Below are positions 35,991 to 44,950 of a DNA stretch of 64,000 bases, piece by piece. Each line of letters starts with the position of its first letter. Position 1 is the first letter of the stretch. The notes below the pieces were generated by a model. The model saw only the letters and a program-made list of their open reading frames with translations, did not search any database and was not told the DNA's origin. Source of the stretch: Curtobacterium sp. MCLR17_032. GTDB lineage: Bacteria; Actinomycetota; Actinomycetes; Actinomycetales; Microbacteriaceae. The translations under genes and the position numbers were made by a program. The stretch is taken from the NCBI RefSeq assembly GCF_003234795.2, contig NZ_CP126268.1, positions 186,001 through 250,000 on the forward strand. The letters run 5' to 3'.

Positions 35991-37687
35991 CCGCCACCGA
36001 ACCGATCCTCGCCGTCGACGACCTCGGCGTGCACTTCAGCACCGAGTCCGGCGACGTGCACGCCGTCCAGGGCGTCTCGCTGACCGTCGCACCGGGCGAG
36101 ACCCTCGCGCTCGTCGGTGAGTCCGGCTCCGGCAAGTCCACCGTCGCGCTCGCCGCGATGGGGCTGCTCTCCGGCAACGCCACCGTCACCGGCAGCGCCG
36201 TCGTCGACGGACACCAGGTCGTCGGTGCCGCCGAACCGTCCCTCCGTGCCCTCCGTGGCCGGACCGTCTCGATGGTGTTCCAGGAACCCGCCACCGCCCT
36301 CGACCCGCTCACCCGGGTCGGCAAGCAGATCGCCGAGGTCATCCGGAACCACCGGCAGGTGTCCGCCGCCGCAGCCGCAGCCGAGGCCGTCGAACTCCTC
36401 CGCCGCGTCGGCATCCCGTCGCCCGAGGACCGCGCGAAGGCCTTCCCGTTCCAGCTGTCCGGCGGGCAGCGGCAGCGCGTCGTCATCGCGATGGCGATCG
36501 CCAACGAGCCGGCGCTCCTCATCGCCGACGAGCCGACCACCGCGCTCGACGTCACGGTGCAGGCCGAGATCCTCGAGCTGCTCCGGGCGCTCGCCGCCGA
36601 CACCGGCACCGGCGTGCTGCTCGTCACCCACAACATGGGCGTCGTCGCGGACTTCGCCGACCGGGTCGCGGTGATGCTGCAGGGCTCGATCGTCGAGACC
36701 GGCGGTGTCGAGGACGTCCTGCTCCGGCCGCAGCACGAGTACACCGAGCGGCTGCTGGCCGCGGTGCCGCGCCTCCAGACCGCCGCCTCGTCGGCGGAGC
36801 GGCCCGTGGTGACGGACCGACCGACGTCCGCCGACGAACCGGACGGGAGGCCCGCCTCCACCCCGGTGGTCGACCTGCGTGACGTGTCGGTCACCTTCGG
36901 CCGTGGCGCCCGCGCGGTGCACGCCCTGCGCGGCATCGACGTCGTCGTGCACGCCGGGGAGACCGTCGGCCTGGTCGGCGAGTCCGGCTCCGGCAAGTCC
37001 ACCGCCGCCCGCGTCGCCCTCGGCCTGGTCCGCCCCACCGCCGGCAGCGTCCGACTGTTCGGCTCCGACCTCCGCCGCACCCGGGGACGGGACCGCCTGG
37101 CCCTCCGCTCCGGCATCGGCGTCGTGCTGCAGGACCCGGTGGCCTCGCTCGACCCACGGATGTCCGTCGGTGAGTGCATCGCCGAACCGCTCGGCATCCA
37201 CCGTCGACGGACCTCGGCCGCCGACCGTCGTCGCCGGGTGGACGAGGTCCTGGACGCCGTCCGCCTGCCCCGCGCCCTGGCCACCCGTGCCCCGCGGGAG
37301 CTCTCCGGCGGGCAGCGGCAGCGCGTCAGCCTGGCCCGGGCGCTCGTGCTCGACCCGCGGCTGCTCGTCGCCGACGAACCGACCAGTGCCCTCGACGTCA
37401 GCGTGCAGGAAGCCGTCCTCGAGGTCCTCACCGACCTGCAGGCCGACCTGGGCTTCGCGTGCCTGTTCGTCTCGCACGACCTCGCCGTCGTGCAGCAGTT
37501 CGCCGAACGGGTCGTCGTGATGCGCGCCGGTGCGGTCGAGGAGCAGGGTCCGACCGGCGAGACCCTGCTGCACCCGACGACCGACTACACCCGACGCCTG
37601 CTCGCCGCCGTCCCCGTGCCCGACCCGGTGGTGCAACGGCAGCGTCGGACGGAACGCCTGGCCTCCCCCGCCGCGGTGACCCCGTGA
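35987..37687 (+). CDS. Fused dipeptide-type ABC ATPase (DppD-DppF)
   Basis: 566 aa with two complete ABC domains. Domain 1 has Walker A GESGSGKST at residue 44 and LSGGQRQRVVIAMAIA; domain 2 has Walker A at residue 331 and LSGGQRQRVSLARAL. Walker B sites are LLIADEPTTALD and LLVADEPTSALD. The first half matches DppD and the second DppF, each with the family C-terminal extension (LLRPQHEYTERLLAAVP, LLHPTTDYTRRLLAAVP). The fusion gives a fixed heterodimer. Overlaps: ATGA with the permease and GTGA with the ROK kinase. Confidence 0.93.
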   Translation: MTATEPILAVDDLGVHFSTESGDVHAVQGVSLTVAPGETLALVGESGSGKSTVALAAMGLLSGNATVTGSAVVDGHQVVGAAEPSLRALRGRTVSMVFQEPATALDPLTRVGKQIAEVIRNHRQVSAAAAAAEAVELLRRVGIPSPEDRAKAFPFQLSGGQRQRVVIAMAIANEPALLIADEPTTALDVTVQAEILELLRALAADTGTGVLLVTHNMGVVADFADRVAVMLQGSIVETGGVEDVLLRPQHEYTERLLAAVPRLQTAASSAERPVVTDRPTSADEPDGRPASTPVVDLRDVSVTFGRGARAVHALRGIDVVVHAGETVGLVGESGSGKSTAARVALGLVRPTAGSVRLFGSDLRRTRGRDRLALRSGIGVVLQDPVASLDPRMSVGECIAEPLGIHRRRTSAADRRRRVDEVLDAVRLPRALATRAPRELSGGQRQRVSLARALVLDPRLLVADEPTSALDVSVQEAVLEVLTDLQADLGFACLFVSHDLAVVQQFAERVVVMRAGAVEEQGPTGETLLHPTTDYTRRLLAAVPVPDPVVQRQRRTERLASPAAVTP

Positions 37688-38601
37688 GTGCGGAGGTCCT
37701 CGCCGGCATCGACGTCGGGGGCACGAACACGAAGGTCCTCGTCGCCACCACCGACCTCGAGGTCCTCGACCGGATCGACCTGCCCACACCGGCACACGAC
37801 GGCGGTGACGCGATCCTCGACGCGGCCGAGGCGGCGGTGCGGTCCCTGCTCGACCGGCACCGGGCCTCCCTGGCGGGTGTCGGGGTGGGCGCTGCCGGTG
37901 TCGTCGACCCGACCACGGGCACGGTGCTCGTCACCGCGAACTCGTTCACCGGCTGGGCCGGCTACGGCGTCACCGACGCCGTCACCGCCCGGCTCGGGGT
38001 GCCGGCGACGCTCGACAACGACGTCAACGCGTTCCTCCTCGGCGAGGTCGCAGCCGGCGCCGTCGCGGGGGAGTCCGACGTGCTCGGGATGACCCTCGGC
38101 ACCGGCGTCGGCGGGGCGCTCGTCCTCGGCGGCACCCTGTTCGGCGGCCCGCACGGCGCCGCCGGCGAGATCGGCCACGTCCCCGGGTTCGGCGACACCC
38201 CCTGCACCTGCGGGCAACGCGGCCACCTCGAGACCGTCGCCGGCGCCCGCGGGATGGCCGACCGCTACGCCGCGCGCACCGGCCGACGCCTCGGCACCCA
38301 CCAGGTCGCCGAGGCCGCACGCGCCGGCGACCCCGACGCCCAGGCCGTGTTCACGACCGCCGGGTGGGGCGTCGCCCGGGCCGTCCTGCTCACCACGGGG
38401 ATCCTCGACGTGACGACGGTCGTCATCGGCGGCGGGGTCGCCCGGTCGTGGGACCTGCTCGCGCCGGCCATCGCGTCGGCGCTCGCGGACGAGCCGCCGG
38501 TCAGCGGAGCGGCGATCCGTGTCGAACCCTCCACGCTCGGGCCGGACGCCGTGGCGCTCGGCGCGGCGGCGCAGGTGCGGCGGCTCGTCGTCCCGGTGTG
38601 A
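37684..38601 (+). CDS. ROK family sugar kinase
   Basis: 305 aa. GIDVGGTNTKVLVATTD is the phosphate-1 loop, GVVDPTTG and LDNDVNAFLLGE the sugar-binding and catalytic Asp region, GTGVGGALVLGG the second phosphate loop. The zinc-binding ROK motif GHVPGFGDTPCTCGQRGHLE is complete. It would phosphorylate a hexose or amino sugar. GTG at 37684 overlaps the ATPase stop. A kinase in an operon with a peptide-type importer and an M81 peptidase suggests a glycosylated or amino-sugar substrate. Confidence 0.88.
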   Translation: MSAEVLAGIDVGGTNTKVLVATTDLEVLDRIDLPTPAHDGGDAILDAAEAAVRSLLDRHRASLAGVGVGAAGVVDPTTGTVLVTANSFTGWAGYGVTDAVTARLGVPATLDNDVNAFLLGEVAAGAVAGESDVLGMTLGTGVGGALVLGGTLFGGPHGAAGEIGHVPGFGDTPCTCGQRGHLETVAGARGMADRYAARTGRRLGTHQVAEAARAGDPDAQAVFTTAGWGVARAVLLTTGILDVTTVVIGGGVARSWDLLAPAIASALADEPPVSGAAIRVEPSTLGPDAVALGAAAQVRRLVVPV

Positions 38602-38683
38602 GCCCCGCGCTGCTGAACGCTCTCTGATCTGCCGGGCAGGACTCCCGGCACGCCAGCAGCACACAGCCTGAGAGGATCATCGG

Positions 38684-39430
38684 ATGACCGACGCGCCCGC
38701 CCCGACGCCTGCCCGCCGGGAGTCGCCTGCCCGCCGGGAGCGCACGCCGACCGGCATCCTCGTCCGGACGCCCTACCCGCTCGCGACCATCGCGATCGCC
38801 CTCGGCACCGTGATCGTCATCACGATCGTCGGGTTCGTCCTCGGCGACGTCGACTTCGGTCTCGCACACGCGCTGAACTCCCTGCACATCGGGGCGCTCG
38901 GCGCGGTCACCACGGCGGTCTACCACGTCATCAGTCCGGCGCCGGCGATCGGCATCACGGTCATCGTCACCGGTGTGCTCTGGGCCGTGCAACGCGACAT
39001 CCGCCCGGCCGCCGCGTTCGCCGGGACGGTCGCGATCACCTGGGTGCCCTCGGACCTCGTCAAGGAACTCGTCCACCGCCCCCGGCCGGACACCTCGCTG
39101 CTGCCGCACCCGTTCGCGACACAGCCCGACCCGTCGTACCCGAGCGGACACACCGTGTTCATCGTCGCCATCGTCATCGCGCTGACGTGGGTGCTCCGCG
39201 ACACCCGGTGGCACACCCTCGCGGTGACGCTCGGCACCGTGGTCGTGGTGGTGGTCGTGCTCTCGCTCACCATCGACGCCGTGCACTACCCGACCGACAC
39301 CGTCGCGTCCGTGGTGTGGGCGCTCGCCGTCGCCCCGGCCGCCCGGCTGGTCTGGGTGGACTGGGCGATGCCGCGCATCCCCGTCCTGCGCCGCCCGGCA
39401 CTGACCGCACGGCGCACCGCACGGCACTGA
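38684..39430 (+). CDS. Membrane PAP2 phosphatase
   Basis: 248 aa, six predicted transmembrane helices. The three phosphatase motifs are seen: KELVHRPRP (residues 126-134), YPSGH (about 149-153) and a third with VHYPTDTVAS; the usual SR before this last motif is replaced by TIDA. Substrates of this group are undecaprenyl pyrophosphate or phosphatidate. GAGAGGAT precedes the ATG. It is distinct from the secreted PAP2 protein at 4813-6663. Confidence 0.85.
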   Translation: MTDAPAPTPARRESPARRERTPTGILVRTPYPLATIAIALGTVIVITIVGFVLGDVDFGLAHALNSLHIGALGAVTTAVYHVISPAPAIGITVIVTGVLWAVQRDIRPAAAFAGTVAITWVPSDLVKELVHRPRPDTSLLPHPFATQPDPSYPSGHTVFIVAIVIALTWVLRDTRWHTLAVTLGTVVVVVVVLSLTIDAVHYPTDTVASVVWALAVAPAARLVWVDWAMPRIPVLRRPALTARRTARH

Positions 39431-39481
39431 CGGTGCAGCACTGACCCGGCCCGGCCGAGCGGGCTGCCCGCCAGCGGGGGT

Positions 39482-39487
39482 TACGGT
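39482..39487 (+). promoter_or_regulatory. -10 box of the MarR gene at 39494
   Basis: TACGGT, 6 nt before the ATG with no ribosome site, fitting a leaderless transcript. Confidence 0.45.
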
Positions 39488-39493
39488 GCGGGG

Positions 39494-39952
39494 ATGACCT
39501 CTCCGACCTCCGACGACGCGCTGGCCCGACTGGCGGACGCCGTCCTCAGCGTCGCGCGGGAGCTCGACTCGACCGGACCGCGGGCCGTCGACGTGGTTCC
39601 CCTCACCGGCACCGAGGTCCTGGTGATGCGCTGGGTCGACACGAACCCGGGGACGACACCGAGCGCCACGGCGGACGCGACCGCACTCCGGCGGAGCAAC
39701 CTCAGCGTCGCGCTCGGATCGCTCGTCGCGAAGGGCATGGTCGAACGACGGGCGCACCCGGACGACGCCCGGACCGCACAGCTGTACCCGACGGCGCTCG
39801 CGGCCGAGAGCATCGCTCTGCTGCGGGCCCGGTGGGCGGAGACGCTCCGGACCGCCCTCGACGCGCAGGGCATCGACGCTGCGGGCGTGGTGTCCGCCGT
39901 CGGCCTGCTCGAGCGGCTGGAGGAGGGGCTCAGGCCGTCGCGCGACGGATGA
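39494..39952 (+). CDS. MarR family transcriptional regulator
   Basis: 152 aa winged-helix protein. TEVLVMRWVDTNPGTTPSAT leads into the recognition helix ALRRSNLSVALGSLVAKGMV, followed by the wing ERRAHPDDARTAQLYPT. No effector-site residues stand out. Its 3' end overlaps the convergent DUF1801 gene by 23 bp. The target is unknown; the aldo/keto reductase or MFS exporter downstream are possible. Confidence 0.83.
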   Translation: MTSPTSDDALARLADAVLSVARELDSTGPRAVDVVPLTGTEVLVMRWVDTNPGTTPSATADATALRRSNLSVALGSLVAKGMVERRAHPDDARTAQLYPTALAAESIALLRARWAETLRTALDAQGIDAAGVVSAVGLLERLEEGLRPSRDG

Positions 39953-40388
39953 GCTCGGCGACCGTCTGCTCGTCGGTGTCCGAGAACTCCGGCGTCACCG
40001 CGAACGAGGTCGGCCAGAACGACCCGTCGTCCAGCGTCGCCGGGTCCTGGAACCCGAGCGTGGAGTAGCGCGCCTTGAACTTGGCGGCGTCCTGGAAGAA
40101 GAACACGACCGCGCCGTCCTTCGTGTACGCGGGCATGCCGTACCAGAGCTTCGGTGCCAGGTCGGGTGCGGCCTCGAGCGCGATGCGGTGGATGCGCTCC
40201 GCCAGGCCCCGGTCGGGTTCGGGCATCGCGGCGATCTTGTCGACCACGGCCTGGGCGTCGAGCGCGGCCTTCTCGGCCTTCGTCGTCCCACGCTTCCGGC
40301 TCGCCTTCACCTCGGCCGCGTGCTCGCGCATCGCGGCGCGCTCCTCGGCGGTGAACGTGGTCTCGGACGCGTCGTCGCGTGCTGCCAT
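39930..40388 (-). CDS. DUF1801 (YdhG/iron-chaperone-like) protein
   Basis: 152 aa. The N-terminal half is a charged helix (EERAAMREHAAEVKASRKR) and the C-terminal half the DUF1801 fold: LWYGMPAYTKDGAVVFFFQ, KFKARYSTLGF and DDGSFWPTSFAV. Relatives include the frataxin-like FetA/YdhG group, though iron chaperoning is proven for few. GAGGGAG lies upstream of the ATG at 40388. It overlaps the MarR 3' end. Confidence 0.8.
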   Translation of the reverse strand: MAARDDASETTFTAEERAAMREHAAEVKASRKRGTTKAEKAALDAQAVVDKIAAMPEPDRGLAERIHRIALEAAPDLAPKLWYGMPAYTKDGAVVFFFQDAAKFKARYSTLGFQDPATLDDGSFWPTSFAVTPEFSDTDEQTVAELIRRATA

Positions 40389-40442
40389 GGTGGGCTCCCT
40401 CGTCGGTGCGACCCACGGTAGCGCCGTGGCAGGCTCGGGTCC

Positions 40443-41486
40443 ATGACCTACACCGCGGCCGACGACCGCTACGACTCGATGACCTACCGGCGGACCGGGC
40501 ACTCGGGCCTGGACCTGCCGCTGCTCTCCCTCGGCTACTGGCACAACTTCGGCGACGACGTCCCGTTCGAGACCCAGCGTGCGGTGAGCCGCCGCGCATT
40601 CGACCTCGGCATCACCCACCACGACCTGGCGAACAACTACGGCCCGCCCTACGGTGCCGCCGAGCTGAACTTCGGCAAGCTCATGCGCGAGGACTTCGCG
40701 CCCTACCGCGACGAGATGGTCGTCTCGACGAAGGCCGGCTGGGACATGTGGCCCGGCCCCTACGGCCAGGGCGGCGGCTCCCGCAAGTACGTCCTCGCCT
40801 CGCTCGACCAGTCGCTGCGCCGCACCGGCCTGGACTACGTCGACGTGTTCTACTCGCACCGGCTCGACTCCTCCACCCCGCTCGAGGAGACGATGGGCGC
40901 CCTGCACACCGCCGTCCAGCAGGGCAAGGCGCTGTACGTCGGGATCTCGTCCTACGACGCCGAGCGCACCCGCCAGGCCGCCGCGATCCTCCGCGACCTC
41001 GGCACACCGCTCCTCATCCACCAGCCGTCCTACTCGATGCTGAACCGCTGGATCGAGACCGAGGGGCTGCTCGACGCGGCGGGCGAACTGGGCTTCGGCG
41101 TGATCGGGTTCACCGCCCTGGCGCAGGGCCTGCTCACCGGCAAGTACCTGGACGGCGTGCCCGAGGGCTCCCGCGCCGCGGCCGGGAAGTCGCTCGACCC
41201 GTCCTCGATCACCCCCGAGGTCGTCGAGCACCTGCGCGCACTCAACGCCGTGGCCGAGTCCCGCGGACAGACGATGGCGCAGCTCGCCCTGGCGTGGGCC
41301 CTGCGGGACGAGCGCGTCACGTCCCTGGTGATCGGCGCCTCCCGGGTGGAGCAGCTCGAGGACAACGTCGCCGCGCTCGCGAACACGTCGTTCTCGGACG
41401 ACGAGCTCCGCACCATCGACGAGCACAGCATCGGGATCACCGACGTCGACCTCTGGGCGGGTGCCCGCTCCGGCGAGGTCTCCTGA
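40443..41486 (+). CDS. Aldo/keto reductase (YghZ-like)
   Basis: 347 aa NADPH-dependent aldehyde reductase. The catalytic tetrad is visible: Asp in HHDLANNYGP, Tyr in NNYGPPYG, Lys in VVSTKAGWDMW and His in VDVFYSHRLDS. The NADP-binding end is VIGASRVEQLEDNVAAL. The YghZ/Gpr branch reduces glyceraldehyde-3-phosphate and methylglyoxal and is suggested by the GPPYGAAELNFGK block. No ribosome site is obvious before the ATG. Confidence 0.88.
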   Translation: MTYTAADDRYDSMTYRRTGHSGLDLPLLSLGYWHNFGDDVPFETQRAVSRRAFDLGITHHDLANNYGPPYGAAELNFGKLMREDFAPYRDEMVVSTKAGWDMWPGPYGQGGGSRKYVLASLDQSLRRTGLDYVDVFYSHRLDSSTPLEETMGALHTAVQQGKALYVGISSYDAERTRQAAAILRDLGTPLLIHQPSYSMLNRWIETEGLLDAAGELGFGVIGFTALAQGLLTGKYLDGVPEGSRAAAGKSLDPSSITPEVVEHLRALNAVAESRGQTMAQLALAWALRDERVTSLVIGASRVEQLEDNVAALANTSFSDDELRTIDEHSIGITDVDLWAGARSGEVS

Positions 41487-41532
41487 CGGGAGGCCCGGCG
41501 CCGGTCCCTGGATGCGCCGTGCGTCCGGCGGG

Positions 41533-41653
41533 TACCCTGGAAACGCAATCCAGCAACAACCGTGTATCTACCGGACGCCGGCACCCCGGCGGACAGCGGC
41601 GGCACCCGATGGGTCCGCTCCACACGAGTGGGCCGAGAAGGCACACCCCCACC
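41533..41653 (+). promoter_or_regulatory. Possible promoter and leader of the MFS gene
   Basis: TACCCT at 41533-41538 is a plausible -10; the roughly 110-nt stretch after it, beginning GGAAACGCAATCCAGCAAC, is GC-poorer than its surroundings and carries no gene. No known riboswitch class was recognised. Confidence 0.3.
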
Positions 41654-42877
41654 ATGCTCCAGGCGCGTTCCTCCGGCGCTTCCCTGATCGCCCTCGCCGG
41701 GCGGTCCTACTTCCCCATCGCCTTCGTGGCGCGACTGCCCTTCGCGATGATGGTCGTCGGCGTGCTGACGCTCGTCGTCGCCGCACGTGACTCGGTCGCC
41801 CTCGGTGGCATCAACTCGGCCTCGGTCGGCATCGGCTCCGCGCTGTTCGGGCCGCTCGTCGGTGCCGCAGCCGACAAGTACGGGCAGCGCGCCGTGCTCG
41901 TGCCCGTCGGCCTGGCCAACGCGGTGCTGCTCGGTGCGCTGCCGTTCGTCGTGCAGAGCAGCGCCCCCGACCTGGCCGTCCTGGCGATGTCGTTCCTCAT
42001 CGGGGCGAGTGCGCCGCAGGTCGCGCCGATGTCCCGCACCCGGCTCGTCGCCATCATCCGGAACCGGATGGAACCGAAGCGGCACGAGCGTGTGCTCAGC
42101 GGAACGATGGCGTACGAGTCCGCCGCCGACGAGACCGTCTTCATCGTCGGACCGTTCCTGGTCGGCGTCCTGGCGAGCGCCATCGCGCCGTGGGTCGCCG
42201 TCGCCGGCGCCTCGGTCCTGACGTTCGTCTTCGTCACGGCGTTCGCCCTGCACCCGACCGGTCGGCTGACCCTCGGGCACGCGTCCGACCCGCGTCCGGC
42301 TCCGGCGCGCCAGCTGCTGCGGCCCCGACTCGTGGTGGTGGTCGTCGGCATCCTCGGCATCGGGTTCTTCTTCGGCTCGACGCTGACCGCGCTGACGGCG
42401 TTCATGGCCGACCACGGCGGGTCCTCGCGAGCCGGGCTGCTCTACGGCCTGATGGGCATCGGCTCGGCCGGTCTCGCGCTCGGTTCGGCGGCGTTCCCCC
42501 GGGCCTTCCGGCTCGGCTGGCGGTGGCTGCTCTTCGGTGTCGTGCTGCTCGGGTCGGCGATCGTCTTCGCCAGCGCGAGCTCCGTGCTGGCGGTCGGGAT
42601 CGTCCTCGCCGTGATGGGGATCGGCATCGGCCCCACCCTGGTCACCCAGTACAGCCTGGGGTCCGACCGGTCGCCGGTGGGCCGCTCGGCGACCACGATG
42701 ACCATCCTCGGTTCGGCGGTCATCGTCGGACAGTCGATCGCCAGTGCGGTCGTCGGCGAGGTCGCCGAACGCGCCGGCACCCCGGCCGCGATGGCGTTCC
42801 CGGCGTTCTCGGCCGCCGTCGTCGTGCTGGCGGGTGCGGTCAACCTGGTGCTGTCCCGTCGCGACGCGCTGCGCTGA
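41654..42877 (+). CDS. MFS transporter
   Basis: 407 aa with 11-12 predicted transmembrane helices. The loop between helices 2 and 3 (GPLVGAAADKYGQRAVLVP) is the MFS motif A equivalent. The central loop after helix 6 is short and charged. The family resembles multidrug or small-molecule exporters of actinobacteria. The ATG at 41654 is chosen because the first helix begins about 9 residues later. Substrate unknown. Confidence 0.82.
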   Translation: MLQARSSGASLIALAGRSYFPIAFVARLPFAMMVVGVLTLVVAARDSVALGGINSASVGIGSALFGPLVGAAADKYGQRAVLVPVGLANAVLLGALPFVVQSSAPDLAVLAMSFLIGASAPQVAPMSRTRLVAIIRNRMEPKRHERVLSGTMAYESAADETVFIVGPFLVGVLASAIAPWVAVAGASVLTFVFVTAFALHPTGRLTLGHASDPRPAPARQLLRPRLVVVVVGILGIGFFFGSTLTALTAFMADHGGSSRAGLLYGLMGIGSAGLALGSAAFPRAFRLGWRWLLFGVVLLGSAIVFASASSVLAVGIVLAVMGIGIGPTLVTQYSLGSDRSPVGRSATTMTILGSAVIVGQSIASAVVGEVAERAGTPAAMAFPAFSAAVVVLAGAVNLVLSRRDALR

Positions 42878-42889
42878 CGGGAGGTTCGT

Positions 42890-44107
42890 TCAGCTCGGCC
42901 GAGGGCGGCGACGGACCTCAGGAACGATCAGATCCGGGATGGCGCGGAGCATGAACTGGTCGAAATCCGGGACGGTGAAGGCCGCGTACCCGTGCTCCGG
43001 TGTGAACAGCAGGCCCATGTCGATCAGTTCGGCCCGGGTGGGGCCCAACTGTGTCGACTCGCGGAGCATGACGCGCGCGACTTCAGATGCTTTCTGGGCC
43101 TCCGGACCCAGCTCCGCCATTGCGCGCATGTAAGCGGTCTGCAGTGGCGTCGCTCGGTCGAGGCGGACGCGGAAGAACGACGAGTCGAGCTTCGCCAGGT
43201 ACGCCTCCTTGGCGGTTGAGACGTCATCTGCGGTGATGCTCCCGCCTTCCGCGATCTCCCACGCCTGGTATCCGAGCTCCTGGATGAAGTAGGGGTAGCC
43301 CTTCGTGATGGCGAGCGCCTCGGCGACAGCGGCCGGTTCGAATGCCACGCCTTCACGTTCGGCTGGGGCGATCAGTGCCTCGCGTGCGTCGTCGTCGCCG
43401 AGGGAATCGATCATGGGGAACCGGAACAACCGTTCCGCGTAGGACTTCGCATCGCCTGCGAGTTCGGCGATCTGTGGGAGCCCTGCACCGACGAACGTCA
43501 CCGGGAGCTTGCGCTGCACGGTCTTGTGCATGGCCTGGATGAGCGCCTCGAGCTGCGCCTGGTTGAGGAACTGGACCTCGTCGATGAGGATCGCGACCCC
43601 TCGTTCCTTCTCCCTGGCCGCTTCTCCGACTGCGACGAGCACGTCGGTGAGGTCGAGTGCGAGGTCCCCGTGGTCGCCGAGACCCTCAGCAGCCTCGACG
43701 TCCCACGTCAGAGCCCAGGACCCCTCGTTCGTGACGTTGACGGAGAACGCGGTGAGTACCTCGGCTGCCCGCTGCGCTCGTTCCCCCCACCTCTTGCGCG
43801 GCGAGATCTGGAGAAGCGCCGACCGCAGGGAGGACGCGATCATCTGACGGAAGCGATCGTCACCCCGCTTGCTCGCTTCGATCTCCACGACTTCCCAACG
43901 AGCCTGACGGGCGAGGTCTGCGAACTCGTTCAACAGGACTGTCTTGCCGACCCCTCGGAGGCCGGTCATGATCATCGACTGTTCCGTCCGTCCGCGCGCG
44001 AGGCGCTCGAGGAGGACGGTGAAGGACCTCGTCTGCTCTGCTCGTCCCGCGATGATCTCGGGTGTCGCTCCCGCGTTCGGCGTGTACGGGTTCCTGATGC
44101 TGTCCAT
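42890..44107 (-). CDS. AAA/Orc1-like ATPase
   Basis: 405 aa. Walker A is TGLRGVGKTVLL near residue 50, Walker B VAILIDEVQ near 170, sensor 1 VTFVGAGLPQ near 205, and the arginine-finger-like region AERLFRFPMID after it. The C-terminal 130 residues look like a winged helix. The protein resembles Orc1/Cdc6-like and STAND ATPases of mobile or defence loci; no partner gene is adjacent. GC content is clearly lower than that of the flanking genes and the upstream region is AT-rich, suggesting horizontal origin. Not an essential replication gene as far as can be judged. Confidence 0.72.
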   Translation of the reverse strand: MDSIRNPYTPNAGATPEIIAGRAEQTRSFTVLLERLARGRTEQSMIMTGLRGVGKTVLLNEFADLARQARWEVVEIEASKRGDDRFRQMIASSLRSALLQISPRKRWGERAQRAAEVLTAFSVNVTNEGSWALTWDVEAAEGLGDHGDLALDLTDVLVAVGEAAREKERGVAILIDEVQFLNQAQLEALIQAMHKTVQRKLPVTFVGAGLPQIAELAGDAKSYAERLFRFPMIDSLGDDDAREALIAPAEREGVAFEPAAVAEALAITKGYPYFIQELGYQAWEIAEGGSITADDVSTAKEAYLAKLDSSFFRVRLDRATPLQTAYMRAMAELGPEAQKASEVARVMLRESTQLGPTRAELIDMGLLFTPEHGYAAFTVPDFDQFMLRAIPDLIVPEVRRRPRPS

Positions 44108-44180
44108 CGCGACCCAGGTTAGTGACTTTAGAGCGCTTTATCTATGGCTCATAAAACAATCACAACTGCCAAAACCGGCG

Positions 44181-44543
44181 TCACTCGGTGTCGTCGACCA
44201 GCAGGTCCTCATGCCGGTAGTCGCCCGAGCGCAGGCCTGCGCGGGCGATCATGTGCGTGGACACCGGCACGAGTGCGAGCTGGAACACCATCGCCGGGAT
44301 CACCATCCACAGCACGGACCAGGTCCACACCGCGACGACGACGGCCGCCAGGCAGCAGGCCAGCCCGAGCACCTGCGGCTTCGACATCGCGTGCAGTCGG
44401 ACCAGCGGGTCGGGGAAGCGGACGATGCCGATCGCCGCACCGAGTGACAGCCCGGCGCCGACGAGCAGCAGGCCGAGCGCGATCCACGCCCGGATGCCGG
44501 CGTCGTCGAGGAACGCCTGCAGCATGTCGGTCATCTCGGTCAT
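44181..44543 (-). CDS. mrpG: Na+/H+ antiporter subunit G
   Basis: 120 aa, three transmembrane helices. AAIGIVRFPDPLVRLHAMSKPQ is the MrpG hallmark, seen here as IGIVRFPDPLVRLHA. It is the last gene of the operon. The ATG overlaps the mrpF stop (ATGA). MrpG is a small essential subunit of the hetero-oligomeric Mrp complex. Confidence 0.92.
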   Translation of the reverse strand: MTEMTDMLQAFLDDAGIRAWIALGLLLVGAGLSLGAAIGIVRFPDPLVRLHAMSKPQVLGLACCLAAVVVAVWTWSVLWMVIPAMVFQLALVPVSTHMIARAGLRSGDYRHEDLLVDDTE

Positions 44544-44950
44544 CGCTGGCCTCCTGCGGTGTGGCCCTCGTCGGTGGCGTGTGCGTCGTCCGCCTGCCCG
44601 GCGACCGTGGCCTCGTCGGCGGCCTCGGCGGCGTGCTCGGGGGTGGTGGCGTCCATGCCCTCGTCCTCGGGGTCGGTCGACGGGGTGACGGCGCGGGCGA
44701 CGGCGACGGTCGCGAAGACGCTCGTGGCGGCGATCACGACCAGGACCGGCACGGCGCTCGGGTCCTGCCGTACGACGATCGCGGCGGCGATGACGAGCAG
44801 GACGGTGGTGAGCACCATGTCCGACCCGATCATCCGGTCGAGGATCGTCGGCCCGCGGACGATCCTCCCGACCGCCAGCACGAGGGTGGCACCGAGCAAG
44901 GCCAGGACCAGGGCGATCCCGACGGCCAGGACGATCACGGCGGCGCTCAC
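44540..44950 (-). CDS. mrpF: Na+/H+ antiporter subunit F
   Basis: 136 aa. Three helices cover residues 1-85, with GPTILDRMIGSDM as the family motif between helices 1 and 2. A roughly 45-residue acidic tail (EDEGMDATTPEHAAEAADE and on) extends past the usual length of about 90. The GTG start at 44950 overlaps the mrpE stop (GTGA). Confidence 0.92.
   Translation of the reverse strand: MSAAVIVLAVGIALVLALLGATLVLAVGRIVRGPTILDRMIGSDMVLTTVLLVIAAAIVVRQDPSAVPVLVVIAATSVFATVAVARAVTPSTDPEDEGMDATTPEHAAEAADEATVAGQADDAHATDEGHTAGGQR

Noticed and set aside
36842..36856. GACGGGAGGCCCGCC inside the fused ABC ATPase
   Set aside because: Only a half-hairpin; it encodes the linker between the two ATPase domains and has no second arm.
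41487..41500. TGACGGGAGGCCCGG after the aldo/keto reductase
   Set aside because: Left arm only; no matching right arm within 100 bp, so not called a terminator.
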